Below the pieces are notes generated by a model that made no database searches, was not told where the DNA came from, and worked only from the letters and a program-made list of their open reading frames with translations. From the NCBI GenBank assembly GCA_031385445.1, contig JANNBM010000068.1, positions 57,133 through 121,132 on the forward strand: 64,000 nt of DNA, written 5' to 3'. Shown in pieces: positions 25,140 through 34,258 of this stretch (within the stretch, counting starts at the first letter, position 1; each line of letters opens with the position of its first letter). The position numbers were made by a program, and so were the translations under genes. Source of the DNA: CAIYZT01 sp031385445 (GTDB lineage: Bacteria > Pseudomonadota > Alphaproteobacteria > Rhodobacterales > Rhodobacteraceae).

Positions 25140-26023
25140 TGGGCGCTTCGCAGCTTTATGAGCATCTTGAAACCGGCGCGACGACGGTTTGCCGCGCTTG
25201 GGCGCTGACCCGGCGTGATGGCGTGACTTTGGGGTTTACCGACCATGACCAGAATTTCGAATTTGACGGCGTTCTGTTCAAAGCCGAAACCGGGCTGACG
25301 GCGCGGACTTTGCAGCAGCAAACCGGATTGTCGGTGGACAATTCCGAGGCAATCGGCGGGTTCAGCGATGATGCCGTGACCGAGGAAGATCTGGTTGCTG
25401 GCAGGTACGACGGCGCAAGCGTTCAGGCCTGGCTGGTCAACTGGAATGCGGTGAGCCAAAGGGTTCTGCAGTTTTCCGGCAATCTGGGGGAAATCACCCA
25501 TGCCGATGGCCATTTTTCCGCCGAATTGCGGTCCTTGGTGGACCGTCTCAATCAACCGCGCGGGCGGGCCTACCACCGGGGATGCGGCGCTGTTCTGGGC
25601 GATACGCATTGCAAGTTCAATCTGAGCAACCCCAACTACTCCATCAGCGCGGCCCTGGTTGGGTACGATGCCTTGGGGCGGATGGTGTTTGCGGCGCTGT
25701 CTGGGATCGAGCAAGGATGGTTTGGGCGCGGCAAGCTTAGCGTGCAATCGGGCCGCGCCATTGGCTTGTCGGCGGTGATCAAGCAAGATAAAGTGCTGAA
25801 CAATCAACGCGTTGTGGAGCTTTGGGATGCCTTGGGCCAGATGCCCGAGGTTGGCGATCAGATCTTGTTGCAGGCGGGCTGTGACAAGATGGCGGCGACC
25901 TGTCAGACCAAGTTCAACAATTTTCTGAACTTTCGCGGCTTTCCGCACATCCCCGGCGAGGATTGGCTGATGTCTTATCCGGTGTCAGGCCAGCGCAACG
26001 ACGGCGGGAGTTTGTTCAAGTGA
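25139..26023 (+). CDS. GTA g13: tail hub protein (DUF2163/BR0599-type) with four-cysteine cluster site
   Basis: The 294-aa hub protein starts MGASQLYEHLETGATTVCRAWALTRRDG and contains GLTARTLQQQTGLSVDNSEAIGGFSDDAVTEEDL. Four cysteines (149, 158, 248, 255) sit in RGCGAVLGDTHCKFN and QAGCDKMAATCQTKFNNFLNFRGFPHIPGEDWL. This arrangement fits the iron-sulfur site of phage lambda L-type and GTA hub proteins; cluster binding is inferred. It overlaps g14 by 4 bases. Confidence 0.93.
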   Translation: MGASQLYEHLETGATTVCRAWALTRRDGVTLGFTDHDQNFEFDGVLFKAETGLTARTLQQQTGLSVDNSEAIGGFSDDAVTEEDLVAGRYDGASVQAWLVNWNAVSQRVLQFSGNLGEITHADGHFSAELRSLVDRLNQPRGRAYHRGCGAVLGDTHCKFNLSNPNYSISAALVGYDALGRMVFAALSGIEQGWFGRGKLSVQSGRAIGLSAVIKQDKVLNNQRVVELWDALGQMPEVGDQILLQAGCDKMAATCQTKFNNFLNFRGFPHIPGEDWLMSYPVSGQRNDGGSLFK

Positions 26024-26448
26024 GCCGACCCGACGTTGCCCATGAAGTCCGCTCATGGCTTGGCACACCTTATCTTCATCAGGCGTCGTTCAAGGGCGCC
26101 GGCGCGGACTGTCTAGGGCTGGTGCGCGGCGTTTGGCGTCATTTACACTGCAACGAGCCGGAAAAAATACCGTCCTACACTGCTGATTGGGCCGAACCTG
26201 CGCAGGACGAAGCGCTGTGGCGGGCTGCGCGCCGGTGGCTGAAGGAAAAGCCGCTGACGGACGAAGATGTCGGCGACGTGCTGTTGTTCCGTATGGCGCG
26301 CGGTTCCATCGCCAAGCATCTGGGCGTGCAGGTCGTATCCGGCGACAATCCTGCCTTTGTACATGCGTACAGTGGTCATGGCGTCGTCGAAACCCGGCTT
26401 TCCCTGCCATGGCGGCACCGCGTTGTCGCCCGTTTTTCCTTTCCCTGA
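26020..26448 (+). CDS. GTA g14: NlpC/P60-type cell wall peptidase
   Basis: The 142-aa protein starts at a GTG that overlaps the g13 stop. Catalytic Cys31 is in GADCLGLVRGVWR and His100 in IAKHLGVQV, with a further conserved His115 in FVHAYSG. It is expected to cut peptidoglycan of the recipient during DNA delivery from the tail tip. It is 12 bases upstream of g15. Confidence 0.93.
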   Translation: MSRPDVAHEVRSWLGTPYLHQASFKGAGADCLGLVRGVWRHLHCNEPEKIPSYTADWAEPAQDEALWRAARRWLKEKPLTDEDVGDVLLFRMARGSIAKHLGVQVVSGDNPAFVHAYSGHGVVETRLSLPWRHRVVARFSFP

Positions 26449-26460
26449 AGGAGCCAATTC

Positions 26461-29400
26461 ATGGCCACCATTCTTCTTTCTGCTGTTGGCGCTGCTGTCG
26501 GGTCGGGATTTGGCGGATCCGTTCTTGGGCTTTCGGGTGCGGTGATTGGCCGGGCACTTGGTGCGACGGCGGGCCGTGCGATTGATCAAAGACTGCTCGC
26601 AGGCGGCGCGGATCCGGTTGAAACCGGCAAGGTCGAGCGTTTTCGCGTCGCCGGTGCCAGCGAGGGGACCGCTATTGCGCGGCTTTGGGGGCGTGCGCGG
26701 CTTGCAGGGCAGGTGATCTGGTCGTCTCGGTTTCAGGAAAGCACCTCGAACACGGGCGGTGGAAAAGGCACCTCATCTGCGCCCGCGTCGACAAGCTACA
26801 GCTATTCCGTCAGCCTGGCCCTTGCGCTTTGCGAAGGCGAGGCGCGCGCGCTGGGGCGCATTTGGGCGGACGGTATTGAACAGAACCTGACGTCGCTGAA
26901 CGTCCGGTTTTATCCCGGAAGCGAAACCCAGCTGCCTGACCCGAAGATTGAAGCGGTCGAAGGAGCGGGGGCGGCCCCGGCGTTTCGCGGCGTGGCCTAT
27001 GTGGTGATCGAGGATCTGGACCTGTCCCGGTTCGGAAACCGGGTGCCGCAGTTCAGCTTTGAAGGGATCCGCCCCGCCCAAGGGGAGCTGGCCGCACCCT
27101 ATCTTGACATCGCAAGTTCCTTGAAGGCCATCGCGCTTGTTCCGGGCACGGGCGAGTATGCGCTCGCGACCACGCCAGTCTATTTCGAAGACGCTCCGGG
27201 CTCGGTTCGCACCGTTAACACATCCACCCTCTCAGGCCTGTCAGATATTGACCTGTCAATCGACCAACTCCGCGCGGAAATGCCTTCGGTCAAATCTGTC
27301 TCGGTGGTGGTCAGCTGGTTCGGCTCTGATTTGCGCTGCTCTACCTGCACGATCCGCCCGAAAGTCGAGCAAACTGCGCAAGACGCCGTTGGTATGCCAT
27401 GGACCGTTTCGGGCCTGACCCGGTCTGCAGCGCAGCCCGTCCCGCAGCTGTCCGGCGCGCCCGTTTACGGCGGCAGCCCGGCCGATGCTTCGGTGGTGGA
27501 GTGCATTACCGCGCTTCGGCAGGCGGGCCGTGATGTGATGTTTTACCCCTTCATCCTGATGGATCAGCTGCCCGGTAACACCTTGCCCAATCCCTATAAT
27601 CCGGCGGACCTGCAGCCATCGCTGCCTTGGCGCGGCAGGATTACGACCTCCATCGCACCAGGATTGGCCGGAACGCCCGACAAAACCGCGGCGGCAGCGT
27701 CCGAAGTCGCAACCTTTTTCGGGTCCGCCTTGCCCTCACAATTCGCGATTTCGGGCACAACTGTCACCTACACCGGACCCGTGGATTGGGGCTATCGGCG
27801 CTTCATTCTGCACTATGCGCATCTTTGCGTCGCCGCTGGCGGGGTTGACGCGTTTTGCATCGGCTCCGAGTTGCGCGGGCTGAGCCAAATTCGCGGCCCC
27901 TCACACAGCTTTCCAACCGTTCAGGCGCTGTGCACCCTTGCGGCGGATGTTCGCGCCATTTTGGGGCCAAATGCGAAAATTACCTATGCCTCTGATTGGT
28001 CAGAGTATTTTGGCTATCAGACCGGCAACGAGGTGTATTTTCATCTGGATCAACTTTGGGCGCATCCCGCGATCAACTGCATCGGCATCGACAATTACAT
28101 GCCGCTTTCTGATTGGCGTGACGGCGAGTTTCATGCCGATGCCGCCTTCGGCTCCATCTACAATACAGCCTATTTGCAGGCCAATATCCAAGGCGGCGAG
28201 GGGTTTGACTGGTATTACGACAGCCCCGAAGGCGTCGACGCGCAGCTGCGCAAGCCCATCTCGGATGGGGCATACGGCGAAGATTGGATTTACCGGTACA
28301 AGGATTTGCGCAGCTGGTGGACCAACCAGCATTTCCAGCGCATCAACGGCGTGCGCGCCACGGTGCCAACGGCGTGGACGCCGCAATCGAAACCGTTCTG
28401 GTTCACTGAATTCGGCTGCGCCGCTTTGGACAAGGGCAGCAATCAACCCAACCTGTTCCTCGACCCGAAATCTTCGGAATCAGCCTTGCCGCATGCATCA
28501 AACGGCCACCGGGACGATTTGATCCAAGCCCAATATCTGCGGGCGACGCTGGATTACTGGTCCAAGGCCGCCAACAATCCCACCTCGGCGGTTTATGCCG
28601 ACAAGATGGTGGATACATCGCACTGCTTTGCCTGGGCCTGGGACGCGCGCCCCTATCCGGCATTTCCGGCCAATTCGGCCAAGTGGAGCGACGGTGATAA
28701 TTACGCGCGCGGCCATTGGCTGAACGGGCGTTCGTCCAACCAATTGCTCTCGGCGGTGGTTGCAGAGCTTTGCGAAACGGCAGGTGTGGACGCCCTCGAC
28801 GCATCGGGCGCGCATGGCATCGTGCGCGGTTATGTGGTTTCAAATCTTTCCACCGCCCGGTCCGACATTCAGCCGCTGACCGTGTTTGGCGGCGTGGACG
28901 GTTTTGAGCGGGAAGGTTTGCTGAAATTTCAGGGCCGCTCGGCCTACGGCGCTGCGCCGATATCACAAACAACCGTCGCGCTTCATGCCGGGCTGGACGG
29001 CAGCGTTGCGTTTTCGCGGCAAAGCGAAGCGGAAACGATTGGCCGGTTGCGGCTCAGCTTTGTTCAGGCGGACGGCGATTTTTCGGTGCGCACGATCGAA
29101 GCTTCTTTGCCTGATGAGACGCTGGACGTGACATCAAGCAACGAATTTCCCCTGCTGCTCACCTCTGCCGAAGCGCGAAACACGGCTGAGCGGTGGTTGT
29201 CGGAGGCGCGCACGGCGCGCGATACAATTCGCCTTGCACTGCCTCCGTCAAAGCTTTTCATTGGGGTCGGAGACGTGATTTCGTTGGAAGATCAGCAGTA
29301 TAGGGTCGATTCTGCCGAAACCTCCGAAGTGCAGCTTCTGAGCGCAACGCGCATTCATCCGGGGCTTTATTCCCCCGGCGAAGACATCGAAGACCCCTTG

Positions 29401-30354
29401 ATCTATCAGTCGGTTTCAACGCCGGCGCCGATTTACCCGATCTTCTTGGATCTGCCGCTTCTCAGCGGGGACGAGCTTCCCCACGCGCCGCATTTCGCGG
29501 TCGTGGCCAGTCCCTGGGTCGGAACCGCCGCGCTTTGGTCGTCGTCGTCCGATGCGGGTTACACCGTGACCAGCCTGATCGAACGGGGCGCAACATTTGG
29601 CGTGACCCAGTCGCAGCTAAGCACGGAACGCCCCGGCCTTTGGGAAAAAGGTGCGGCTTTGCGGGTCAAATTGACGTCGGGCTCGCTCAGCTCGTCCGGC
29701 GCGAATGATGTCCTCTCAGGCGCGAATACCGCCTTTATCGGCGACGGATCGGCCGACAACTGGGAGGTTTTTCAATTTCAGACCGCTGTTTTGGTCGGCA
29801 CGCAAACCTTTGATCTTTCGAACAGATTGCGCGGCCAAGCGGGCTCGAACGGCATTATGCCCTCCGTTTGGCCGGTGGGCAGCCAGTTTGTGCTGCTCAA
29901 CGACGCCGTTCAGCAACTTAACCTCGCAAGTTCAACCCGTGGCATCTCTCGCCACTACCGCAGTGGGCTGGCATCACTTGGCTACGGCGATCCAAGGGTG
30001 GTTCACCAAGAGCTGGCTTTTGCCGGAATTGGCTACCGTCCTTATTCGGTGGCTCACCTTGAACTTGCCGGGACAATCGGCAATCCCATTTCGGTCAATT
30101 GGATCCGGCGCGCACGGATTGATGGCGATCCCTGGACCGAATCCGAGGTGCCGCTTGGCGAAGATCGCGAACGATATTCCGTTCGCGTCCGTCAAGGTGC
30201 CACGGTTCTGCGGAGCGTCGAGGTGACGTCGCCCGCCTGGACCTATTCGCCCGCCGATCAGGCAACCGACGGCGCTGCGCCCAATGCGACGATTGAAATC
30301 GCGCAGATATCGGACCGGTTCGGACCCGGGCCGTTCGTCTCCGCCGTGCTCTGA
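26461..30354 (+). CDS. GTA g15: megatron, tail-tip/host-contact protein
   Basis: The 1297-aa protein is close to the length of RcGTA g15. An N-terminal Gly/Ala-rich hydrophobic stretch (about 4-45) may contact or span membrane during delivery. A GTA TIM-barrel-like domain occupies about 430-740 (ITYASDWSEYFGYQTGNEVYFHLDQLWAHPAINCIGIDNYMPLSDW). A phage-tail-type domain follows (about 780-960), then C-terminal beta-rich modules. The frame is unbroken. Base composition of the plus strand shifts from G-rich to C-rich across this gene. Confidence 0.95.
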   Translation: MATILLSAVGAAVGSGFGGSVLGLSGAVIGRALGATAGRAIDQRLLAGGADPVETGKVERFRVAGASEGTAIARLWGRARLAGQVIWSSRFQESTSNTGGGKGTSSAPASTSYSYSVSLALALCEGEARALGRIWADGIEQNLTSLNVRFYPGSETQLPDPKIEAVEGAGAAPAFRGVAYVVIEDLDLSRFGNRVPQFSFEGIRPAQGELAAPYLDIASSLKAIALVPGTGEYALATTPVYFEDAPGSVRTVNTSTLSGLSDIDLSIDQLRAEMPSVKSVSVVVSWFGSDLRCSTCTIRPKVEQTAQDAVGMPWTVSGLTRSAAQPVPQLSGAPVYGGSPADASVVECITALRQAGRDVMFYPFILMDQLPGNTLPNPYNPADLQPSLPWRGRITTSIAPGLAGTPDKTAAAASEVATFFGSALPSQFAISGTTVTYTGPVDWGYRRFILHYAHLCVAAGGVDAFCIGSELRGLSQIRGPSHSFPTVQALCTLAADVRAILGPNAKITYASDWSEYFGYQTGNEVYFHLDQLWAHPAINCIGIDNYMPLSDWRDGEFHADAAFGSIYNTAYLQANIQGGEGFDWYYDSPEGVDAQLRKPISDGAYGEDWIYRYKDLRSWWTNQHFQRINGVRATVPTAWTPQSKPFWFTEFGCAALDKGSNQPNLFLDPKSSESALPHASNGHRDDLIQAQYLRATLDYWSKAANNPTSAVYADKMVDTSHCFAWAWDARPYPAFPANSAKWSDGDNYARGHWLNGRSSNQLLSAVVAELCETAGVDALDASGAHGIVRGYVVSNLSTARSDIQPLTVFGGVDGFEREGLLKFQGRSAYGAAPISQTTVALHAGLDGSVAFSRQSEAETIGRLRLSFVQADGDFSVRTIEASLPDETLDVTSSNEFPLLLTSAEARNTAERWLSEARTARDTIRLALPPSKLFIGVGDVISLEDQQYRVDSAETSEVQLLSATRIHPGLYSPGEDIEDPLIYQSVSTPAPIYPIFLDLPLLSGDELPHAPHFAVVASPWVGTAALWSSSSDAGYTVTSLIERGATFGVTQSQLSTERPGLWEKGAALRVKLTSGSLSSSGANDVLSGANTAFIGDGSADNWEVFQFQTAVLVGTQTFDLSNRLRGQAGSNGIMPSVWPVGSQFVLLNDAVQQLNLASSTRGISRHYRSGLASLGYGDPRVVHQELAFAGIGYRPYSVAHLELAGTIGNPISVNWIRRARIDGDPWTESEVPLGEDRERYSVRVRQGATVLRSVEVTSPAWTYSPADQATDGAAPNATIEIAQISDRFGPGPFVSAVL

Positions 30355-30356
30355 TC

Positions 30357-30665
30357 TTGCGGGCAATCCTGATCAGCGACGTGCTCCATCTGGCGACAGC
30401 TTTGGCGCATCACCCGTTAAAGGAGCGGGGCGCCGTGCTTGATCTGTGGCTGGACCAAACCCGCGCGGCAGCGAAATTCACGCGTCGCATGGGGCGCCCG
30501 CACAACCTTTGGGGGGATGGAAGCCTGACCTCGCGCGCCCTTTTGACTTTTGGGGCGCAAAAGCGGACGCACCACCATCAAGGCACGGAATTTCTGCGCG
30601 TTCTGGCGCTTGTTGCCGATCGTCTTGCCGGGGTTGGACAAACCGGGATGAAACCCCTATACTAA
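30357..30665 (+). CDS. Conserved small protein downstream of the GTA operon (102 aa)
   Basis: The product starts with TTG, two bases after the g15 stop: MRAILISDVLHLATALAHHPLKERGAVLDLWLDQTRAAAKFTRRMGRPHNLWGDGSLTSRALLTF. It appears to be a helical soluble protein. Small proteins of this kind are common between g15 and cysE in Rhodobacterales, but I know no function. Its tight spacing suggests co-transcription with the GTA genes. Confidence 0.7.
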   Translation: MRAILISDVLHLATALAHHPLKERGAVLDLWLDQTRAAAKFTRRMGRPHNLWGDGSLTSRALLTFGAQKRTHHHQGTEFLRVLALVADRLAGVGQTGMKPLY

Positions 30666-30698
30666 GGGCGCGAAACAAGCGTAGTGAAGGATCGGGAA

Positions 30699-31508
30699 AT
30701 GGCTGAAGCCAAAGCACAGATGTCGGTCGTCGATCCGGTTTGGCAGCGCCTTTGCGACGAAGCCTATGATGCGGTCGGTAAAGAGCCGTTGCTTGGCGGG
30801 CTGATCCATTCGTCCATTCTGCATCACCGCTCGCTCGAACGCGCCCTGGCGTACCGCTTCTCCCTGAAACTCGCCTCGGCCGAGATGAGCGAGCAGATCC
30901 TGCGCGAATTTGCGGATGAGGCTTACGAGCAAGACTCAAGCATCGGCCAAGCCGCCCGCGCGGACATCATGGCAGTGTTCGAACGCGATCCGGCCTGCCA
31001 CCGCTTTTTGCAGCCGGTGCTGTTTTTCAAAGGATTTCAGGCGGTTCAGGCCTACCGCATCGGCCATTGGCTGTGGAAGTCCGGGCGCCGCGATCTGGCT
31101 TATTTCGTGCAAATGCGCGTGTCCGAGGTGTTCGGCGTGGACATTCATCCCAACGCCCGCCTCGGCAAAGGCATCATGATCGACCATGCCCATTCCATCG
31201 TCATTGGTGAGACGGCAGTGGTCGGTGATAACGTCTCGATGCTGCATTCGGTTACGCTTGGCGGCACCGGCAAAGAAGACGGCGACCGTCATCCCAAGAT
31301 CGGCAATGGTGTTCTGATCGGGGCAGGGGCCAAGATCCTGGGCAATATCTCCGTCGGCCATTGCAGCCGCATCGCTGCGGGTTCCGTTGTTCTGCACGAT
31401 GTTCCGCCCTGTAAAACCGTGGCCGGCGTGCCCGCCCGCGTGGTTGGAGAAGCGGGATGCGATCAGCCCTCGATGTCGATGGATCAGTTGATCAAGGATG
31501 AAATCTGA
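30699..31508 (+). CDS. cysE: Serine O-acetyltransferase
   Basis: CysE makes O-acetylserine for cysteine synthesis. From the ATG at 30699 (AAGGATCGGGAA upstream; a GTG at 30684 is an alternative) the protein is 269 aa. It has an N-terminal helical domain (DPVWQRLCDEAYDAVGKEPLLGGLIHSSILHH) and the left-handed beta-helix acetyltransferase domain: FGVDIHPNARLGKGIMIDHAHSIVIGETAVVGDNVSMLHSVTLGGTGK. CysE is the usual downstream neighbour of RcGTA-type clusters. A strong terminator follows. Confidence 0.95.
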   Translation: MAEAKAQMSVVDPVWQRLCDEAYDAVGKEPLLGGLIHSSILHHRSLERALAYRFSLKLASAEMSEQILREFADEAYEQDSSIGQAARADIMAVFERDPACHRFLQPVLFFKGFQAVQAYRIGHWLWKSGRRDLAYFVQMRVSEVFGVDIHPNARLGKGIMIDHAHSIVIGETAVVGDNVSMLHSVTLGGTGKEDGDRHPKIGNGVLIGAGAKILGNISVGHCSRIAAGSVVLHDVPPCKTVAGVPARVVGEAGCDQPSMSMDQLIKDEI

Positions 31509-31534
31509 TATTATTGTTGCGTGAAGCAGAAAAA

Positions 31535-31566
31535 ACGGCCCCGAAGCATTCGCTTCGGGGCCGTTT
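31535..31566. terminator. Bidirectional terminator between cysE and pdhC
   Basis: ACGGCCCCGAAGC (31535-31547) and GCTTCGGGGCCGT (31552-31564) form a perfect 13-bp stem around ATTC. A run of A precedes it and TTT follows, so it suits both convergent genes. Confidence 0.92.
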
Positions 31567-31578
31567 CATTGCATTCAG

Positions 31579-32868
31579 TCAGGCGAGCATCGCAATCGGG
31601 TTTTCCAGACATTCCACCACGACCTTCAGGAACTCCGCCCCCAAGGCGCCGTCGATCACCCGGTGATCCACCGACAGCGTCATCGACATGACAATCGCCA
31701 CCCCGACCGTGCCGTCCGCCTTCACCACCGGCTGCTTGATCCCGGCCCCAACCGCAAGGATCGACCCATGCGGCGGGTTGATGACCGCGTCAAAATTCTC
31801 GACCCCCATCATCCCCAGATTGGAAATCGCGAAACTGCCGCCCTGATATTCATGCGGCGCTAGCTTTTTGCTCTTCGCCCGCCCCGCCAGATCCTTCATT
31901 TCGGCCGACAAAGCGCTCAGCGACTTTTTGTCGGCATCGCGCAGCACCGGCGTGAACAACCCGCCCTCAATCGCCACCGCCACCGCCACATCCGACGGCT
32001 TCAGCTTCAATATCCGGTCCCCGGCCCAGACCGCATTGCAATCTGGCACCGCCTGAAGCGCAAAGGCACAGGCCTTGATGATGAAATCATTGACCGAAAG
32101 CTTAATGCCTCGCGGCTCCAGCCCTTTGTTGATCTGCTCGCGGAACGTCATCAGCGCGTCCAGTTTAACCGAGCGGCGCAGATAGAAATGCGGGATGGTC
32201 TGCTTGGCCTCGGTCAGACGCGCCGCAATCGTGCGCCGCATCCCGTCCAGCGGCACCTCGGTATAGGCGCGGTCCGCGTACATCTTCATCACGGTTTCCG
32301 CCGACATGCCGCTTGCCATCGCGGGCTTGGCCGGGGCCGCAGCCACAGCCACAGCCACAGCCACGGGTGCAGTCACGACAGCCGGAGCCGCCTTCGCCCC
32401 CTCAACATCAGCGCGCACGATCCGGCCATGTGGCCCCGATCCATGAACCTTTGTCAGGTCCAGACCCTTTTCACCGGCAATCCGCCGCGCCAGAGGCGAG
32501 GCAAAAACCCGCGCGCCCGCCGCCTTTACCGGGGCCGCCGCCGCGAGCGCCGCCACCGCCAAAGGCGCATTAACAGCCATGGTAACCACCGCAGCCGCAA
32601 CAGCGGGCCGCGCATCCGCGCTTTCGCCCTCTTCAACCATCACCGCGATAGGTGTGTTCACCTTCACGCCGCTCGTGCCCGCCGCGATCAGGATACGCCC
32701 GACGATCCCCTCGTCGGTCGCCTCAAACTCCATAGTCGCCTTGTCGGTTTCGATCTCGGCGAGGATTTGGCCCGATTTGACGGCATCCCCCTCTTTGACC
32801 AGCCATTTGGCCAGCGTGCCCTCTTCCATCGTGGGCGACAGCGCCGGCATCAGAATTTCAACAGCCAT
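31579..32868 (-). CDS. pdhC: Pyruvate dehydrogenase E2, dihydrolipoamide acetyltransferase
   Basis: E2 transfers acetyl groups from lipoamide to CoA and forms the core of the complex. The 429-aa protein has an N-terminal lipoyl domain (about 1-77, lipoylated Lys in IETDKATMEF) and an Ala/Pro/Val-rich linker. The E1/E3-binding domain is FASPLARRIAGEKGLDLTKVHGSGPHGRIVRADVE. The catalytic domain ends with VDHRVIDGALGAEFL, which contains the active His. It is the last gene of pdhA-pdhB-pdhC. Confidence 0.96.
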   Translation of the reverse strand: MAVEILMPALSPTMEEGTLAKWLVKEGDAVKSGQILAEIETDKATMEFEATDEGIVGRILIAAGTSGVKVNTPIAVMVEEGESADARPAVAAAVVTMAVNAPLAVAALAAAAPVKAAGARVFASPLARRIAGEKGLDLTKVHGSGPHGRIVRADVEGAKAAPAVVTAPVAVAVAVAAAPAKPAMASGMSAETVMKMYADRAYTEVPLDGMRRTIAARLTEAKQTIPHFYLRRSVKLDALMTFREQINKGLEPRGIKLSVNDFIIKACAFALQAVPDCNAVWAGDRILKLKPSDVAVAVAIEGGLFTPVLRDADKKSLSALSAEMKDLAGRAKSKKLAPHEYQGGSFAISNLGMMGVENFDAVINPPHGSILAVGAGIKQPVVKADGTVGVAIVMSMTLSVDHRVIDGALGAEFLKVVVECLENPIAMLA

Positions 32869-32883
32869 GTGTCTCGCCCCCCC

Positions 32884-34245
32884 TTACCGGTAACAAACGG
32901 ATTTGACCGCCGCGACGACTTCCGCCGTCGTGACCAGCGCCAGCTTTTCAAGGTTGGCGGCATAGGGCATCGGCACGTCCTTGCCGGTGCAGGTGATCAC
33001 CGGCGCGTCCAGATAATCGAACGCGCACTGCATGATGGTTGAGGCAAGGTGATCGCCGATGGACCCGACCGGGAACCCCTCTTCGACGGTGACGCAGCGG
33101 TTGGTTTTCATGACCGATGCCAGCACCGTGTCATAGTCAATCGGGCGCAGGGTACGCAGATCAATCACCTCAGCTGAAATTCCGTCTTTCGCAAGCAAAT
33201 CAGCAGCTTCAAGCGCATACTTCATCCCGATACTGAACGAGACGATGGTCACATCGGTGCCCTCGCGCCAGACCCTTGCCTTGCCAAAAGGAATGGTAAA
33301 GTCGGGCAGATCCGGCACTTCGAACGATTGTCCGTACAGGATTTCGTTTTCAAGGAAAATCACCGGGTTGCCGTCCCGGATTGCGGTTTTCAGCAGGCCC
33401 TTGGCGTCTGATGCCGAATAGGGCATCACCACCCGCAGGCCCGGAATTGCGGCATACCATGCCGCAAAATCCTGAGAATGCTGCGCGCCAACCCGCGCCG
33501 CCGCGCCATTGGTGCCGCGGAACACGATGGAACAGCCCAGCTGCCCGCCTGACATATAGTTGGTCTTGGCGGCCGAATTCAGAATGTGATCAATGGCCTG
33601 CAACGAAAAGTTAAAGGTCATGAACTCGACAATCGGGCTAAGCCCGCCCCAGGCCGCGCCGACGGCGATTCCGGTGAAACCCATCTCGGTGATCGGTGTG
33701 TCGATGATCCGTTTGGGGCCGAACTCGTCCAAAAGCCCCTGCGAAATCTTGTAGGCGCCTTGATATTCCCCAACTTCTTCGCCCATCAGGAACACATTTG
33801 GATTGGCGCGCATCTCTTCGGCCATCGCCTCGCGCAAAGCCTCGCGCACCGTCATGGTTTTCATCGGGGTGCCGTCTGGCCAATCGGCCGAAGCCTTGGA
33901 CACCACGGCCACAGGCGCCGCTGCCCGCACAGGGGCCGCCTCAACTGCGGTCGGGGCCGCCGCTGCCGCCGCTGGGGCCGCAGCCCCCACCGCATAGGTC
34001 TCGCCGTCCTCGACCATCACTGCGATCGGCGTGTTCACTTTTACCCCCGCCGTGCCCTCTGCGATCAGCAGCTTGCCCACGGTTCCTTCGTCCGTCGCTT
34101 CAAATTCCATCGTCGCCTTGTCGGTTTCGATTTCCGCGATGACCTGCCCGGATTTGACCCGGTCCCCCTCTTTGACCAGCCATTTGGCCAGCGTTCCCTC
34201 TTCCATCGTCGGCGACAGAGCGGGCATCAAGACTTCGGTTGCCAT
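32884..34245 (-). CDS. pdhB: Pyruvate dehydrogenase E1 beta with N-terminal lipoyl domain
   Basis: The E1 beta subunit works with PdhA in decarboxylating pyruvate with thiamine diphosphate. The 453-aa form starts MATEVLMPALSPTMEEGTLAKWLVKEGD at 34245, with AAGGAGAGA upstream. Residues 1-77 are a lipoyl domain nearly identical to that of PdhC, joined by an Ala-rich linker to the transketolase-like domain (TVREALREAMAEEMRANPNVFLMGEEVGEYQGAYKISQGL). The fused lipoyl domain is usual in alphaproteobacteria. Confidence 0.96.
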   Translation of the reverse strand: MATEVLMPALSPTMEEGTLAKWLVKEGDRVKSGQVIAEIETDKATMEFEATDEGTVGKLLIAEGTAGVKVNTPIAVMVEDGETYAVGAAAPAAAAAAPTAVEAAPVRAAAPVAVVSKASADWPDGTPMKTMTVREALREAMAEEMRANPNVFLMGEEVGEYQGAYKISQGLLDEFGPKRIIDTPITEMGFTGIAVGAAWGGLSPIVEFMTFNFSLQAIDHILNSAAKTNYMSGGQLGCSIVFRGTNGAAARVGAQHSQDFAAWYAAIPGLRVVMPYSASDAKGLLKTAIRDGNPVIFLENEILYGQSFEVPDLPDFTIPFGKARVWREGTDVTIVSFSIGMKYALEAADLLAKDGISAEVIDLRTLRPIDYDTVLASVMKTNRCVTVEEGFPVGSIGDHLASTIMQCAFDYLDAPVITCTGKDVPMPYAANLEKLALVTTAEVVAAVKSVCYR

Positions 34246-34258
34246 GTTCTGTCTCTCC

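Noticed and set aside
16220..30354. Active prophage
   Set aside because: No integrase, attachment sites, replication, regulatory or lysis genes are present, and the gene set and sizes match a GTA.
32313..32573. Repeated Ala/Pro-rich frame opposite the pdhC linker
   Set aside because: It reflects the repetitive Ala/Val/Pro codons of the E2 linker, not a separate gene or a DNA repeat of interest.
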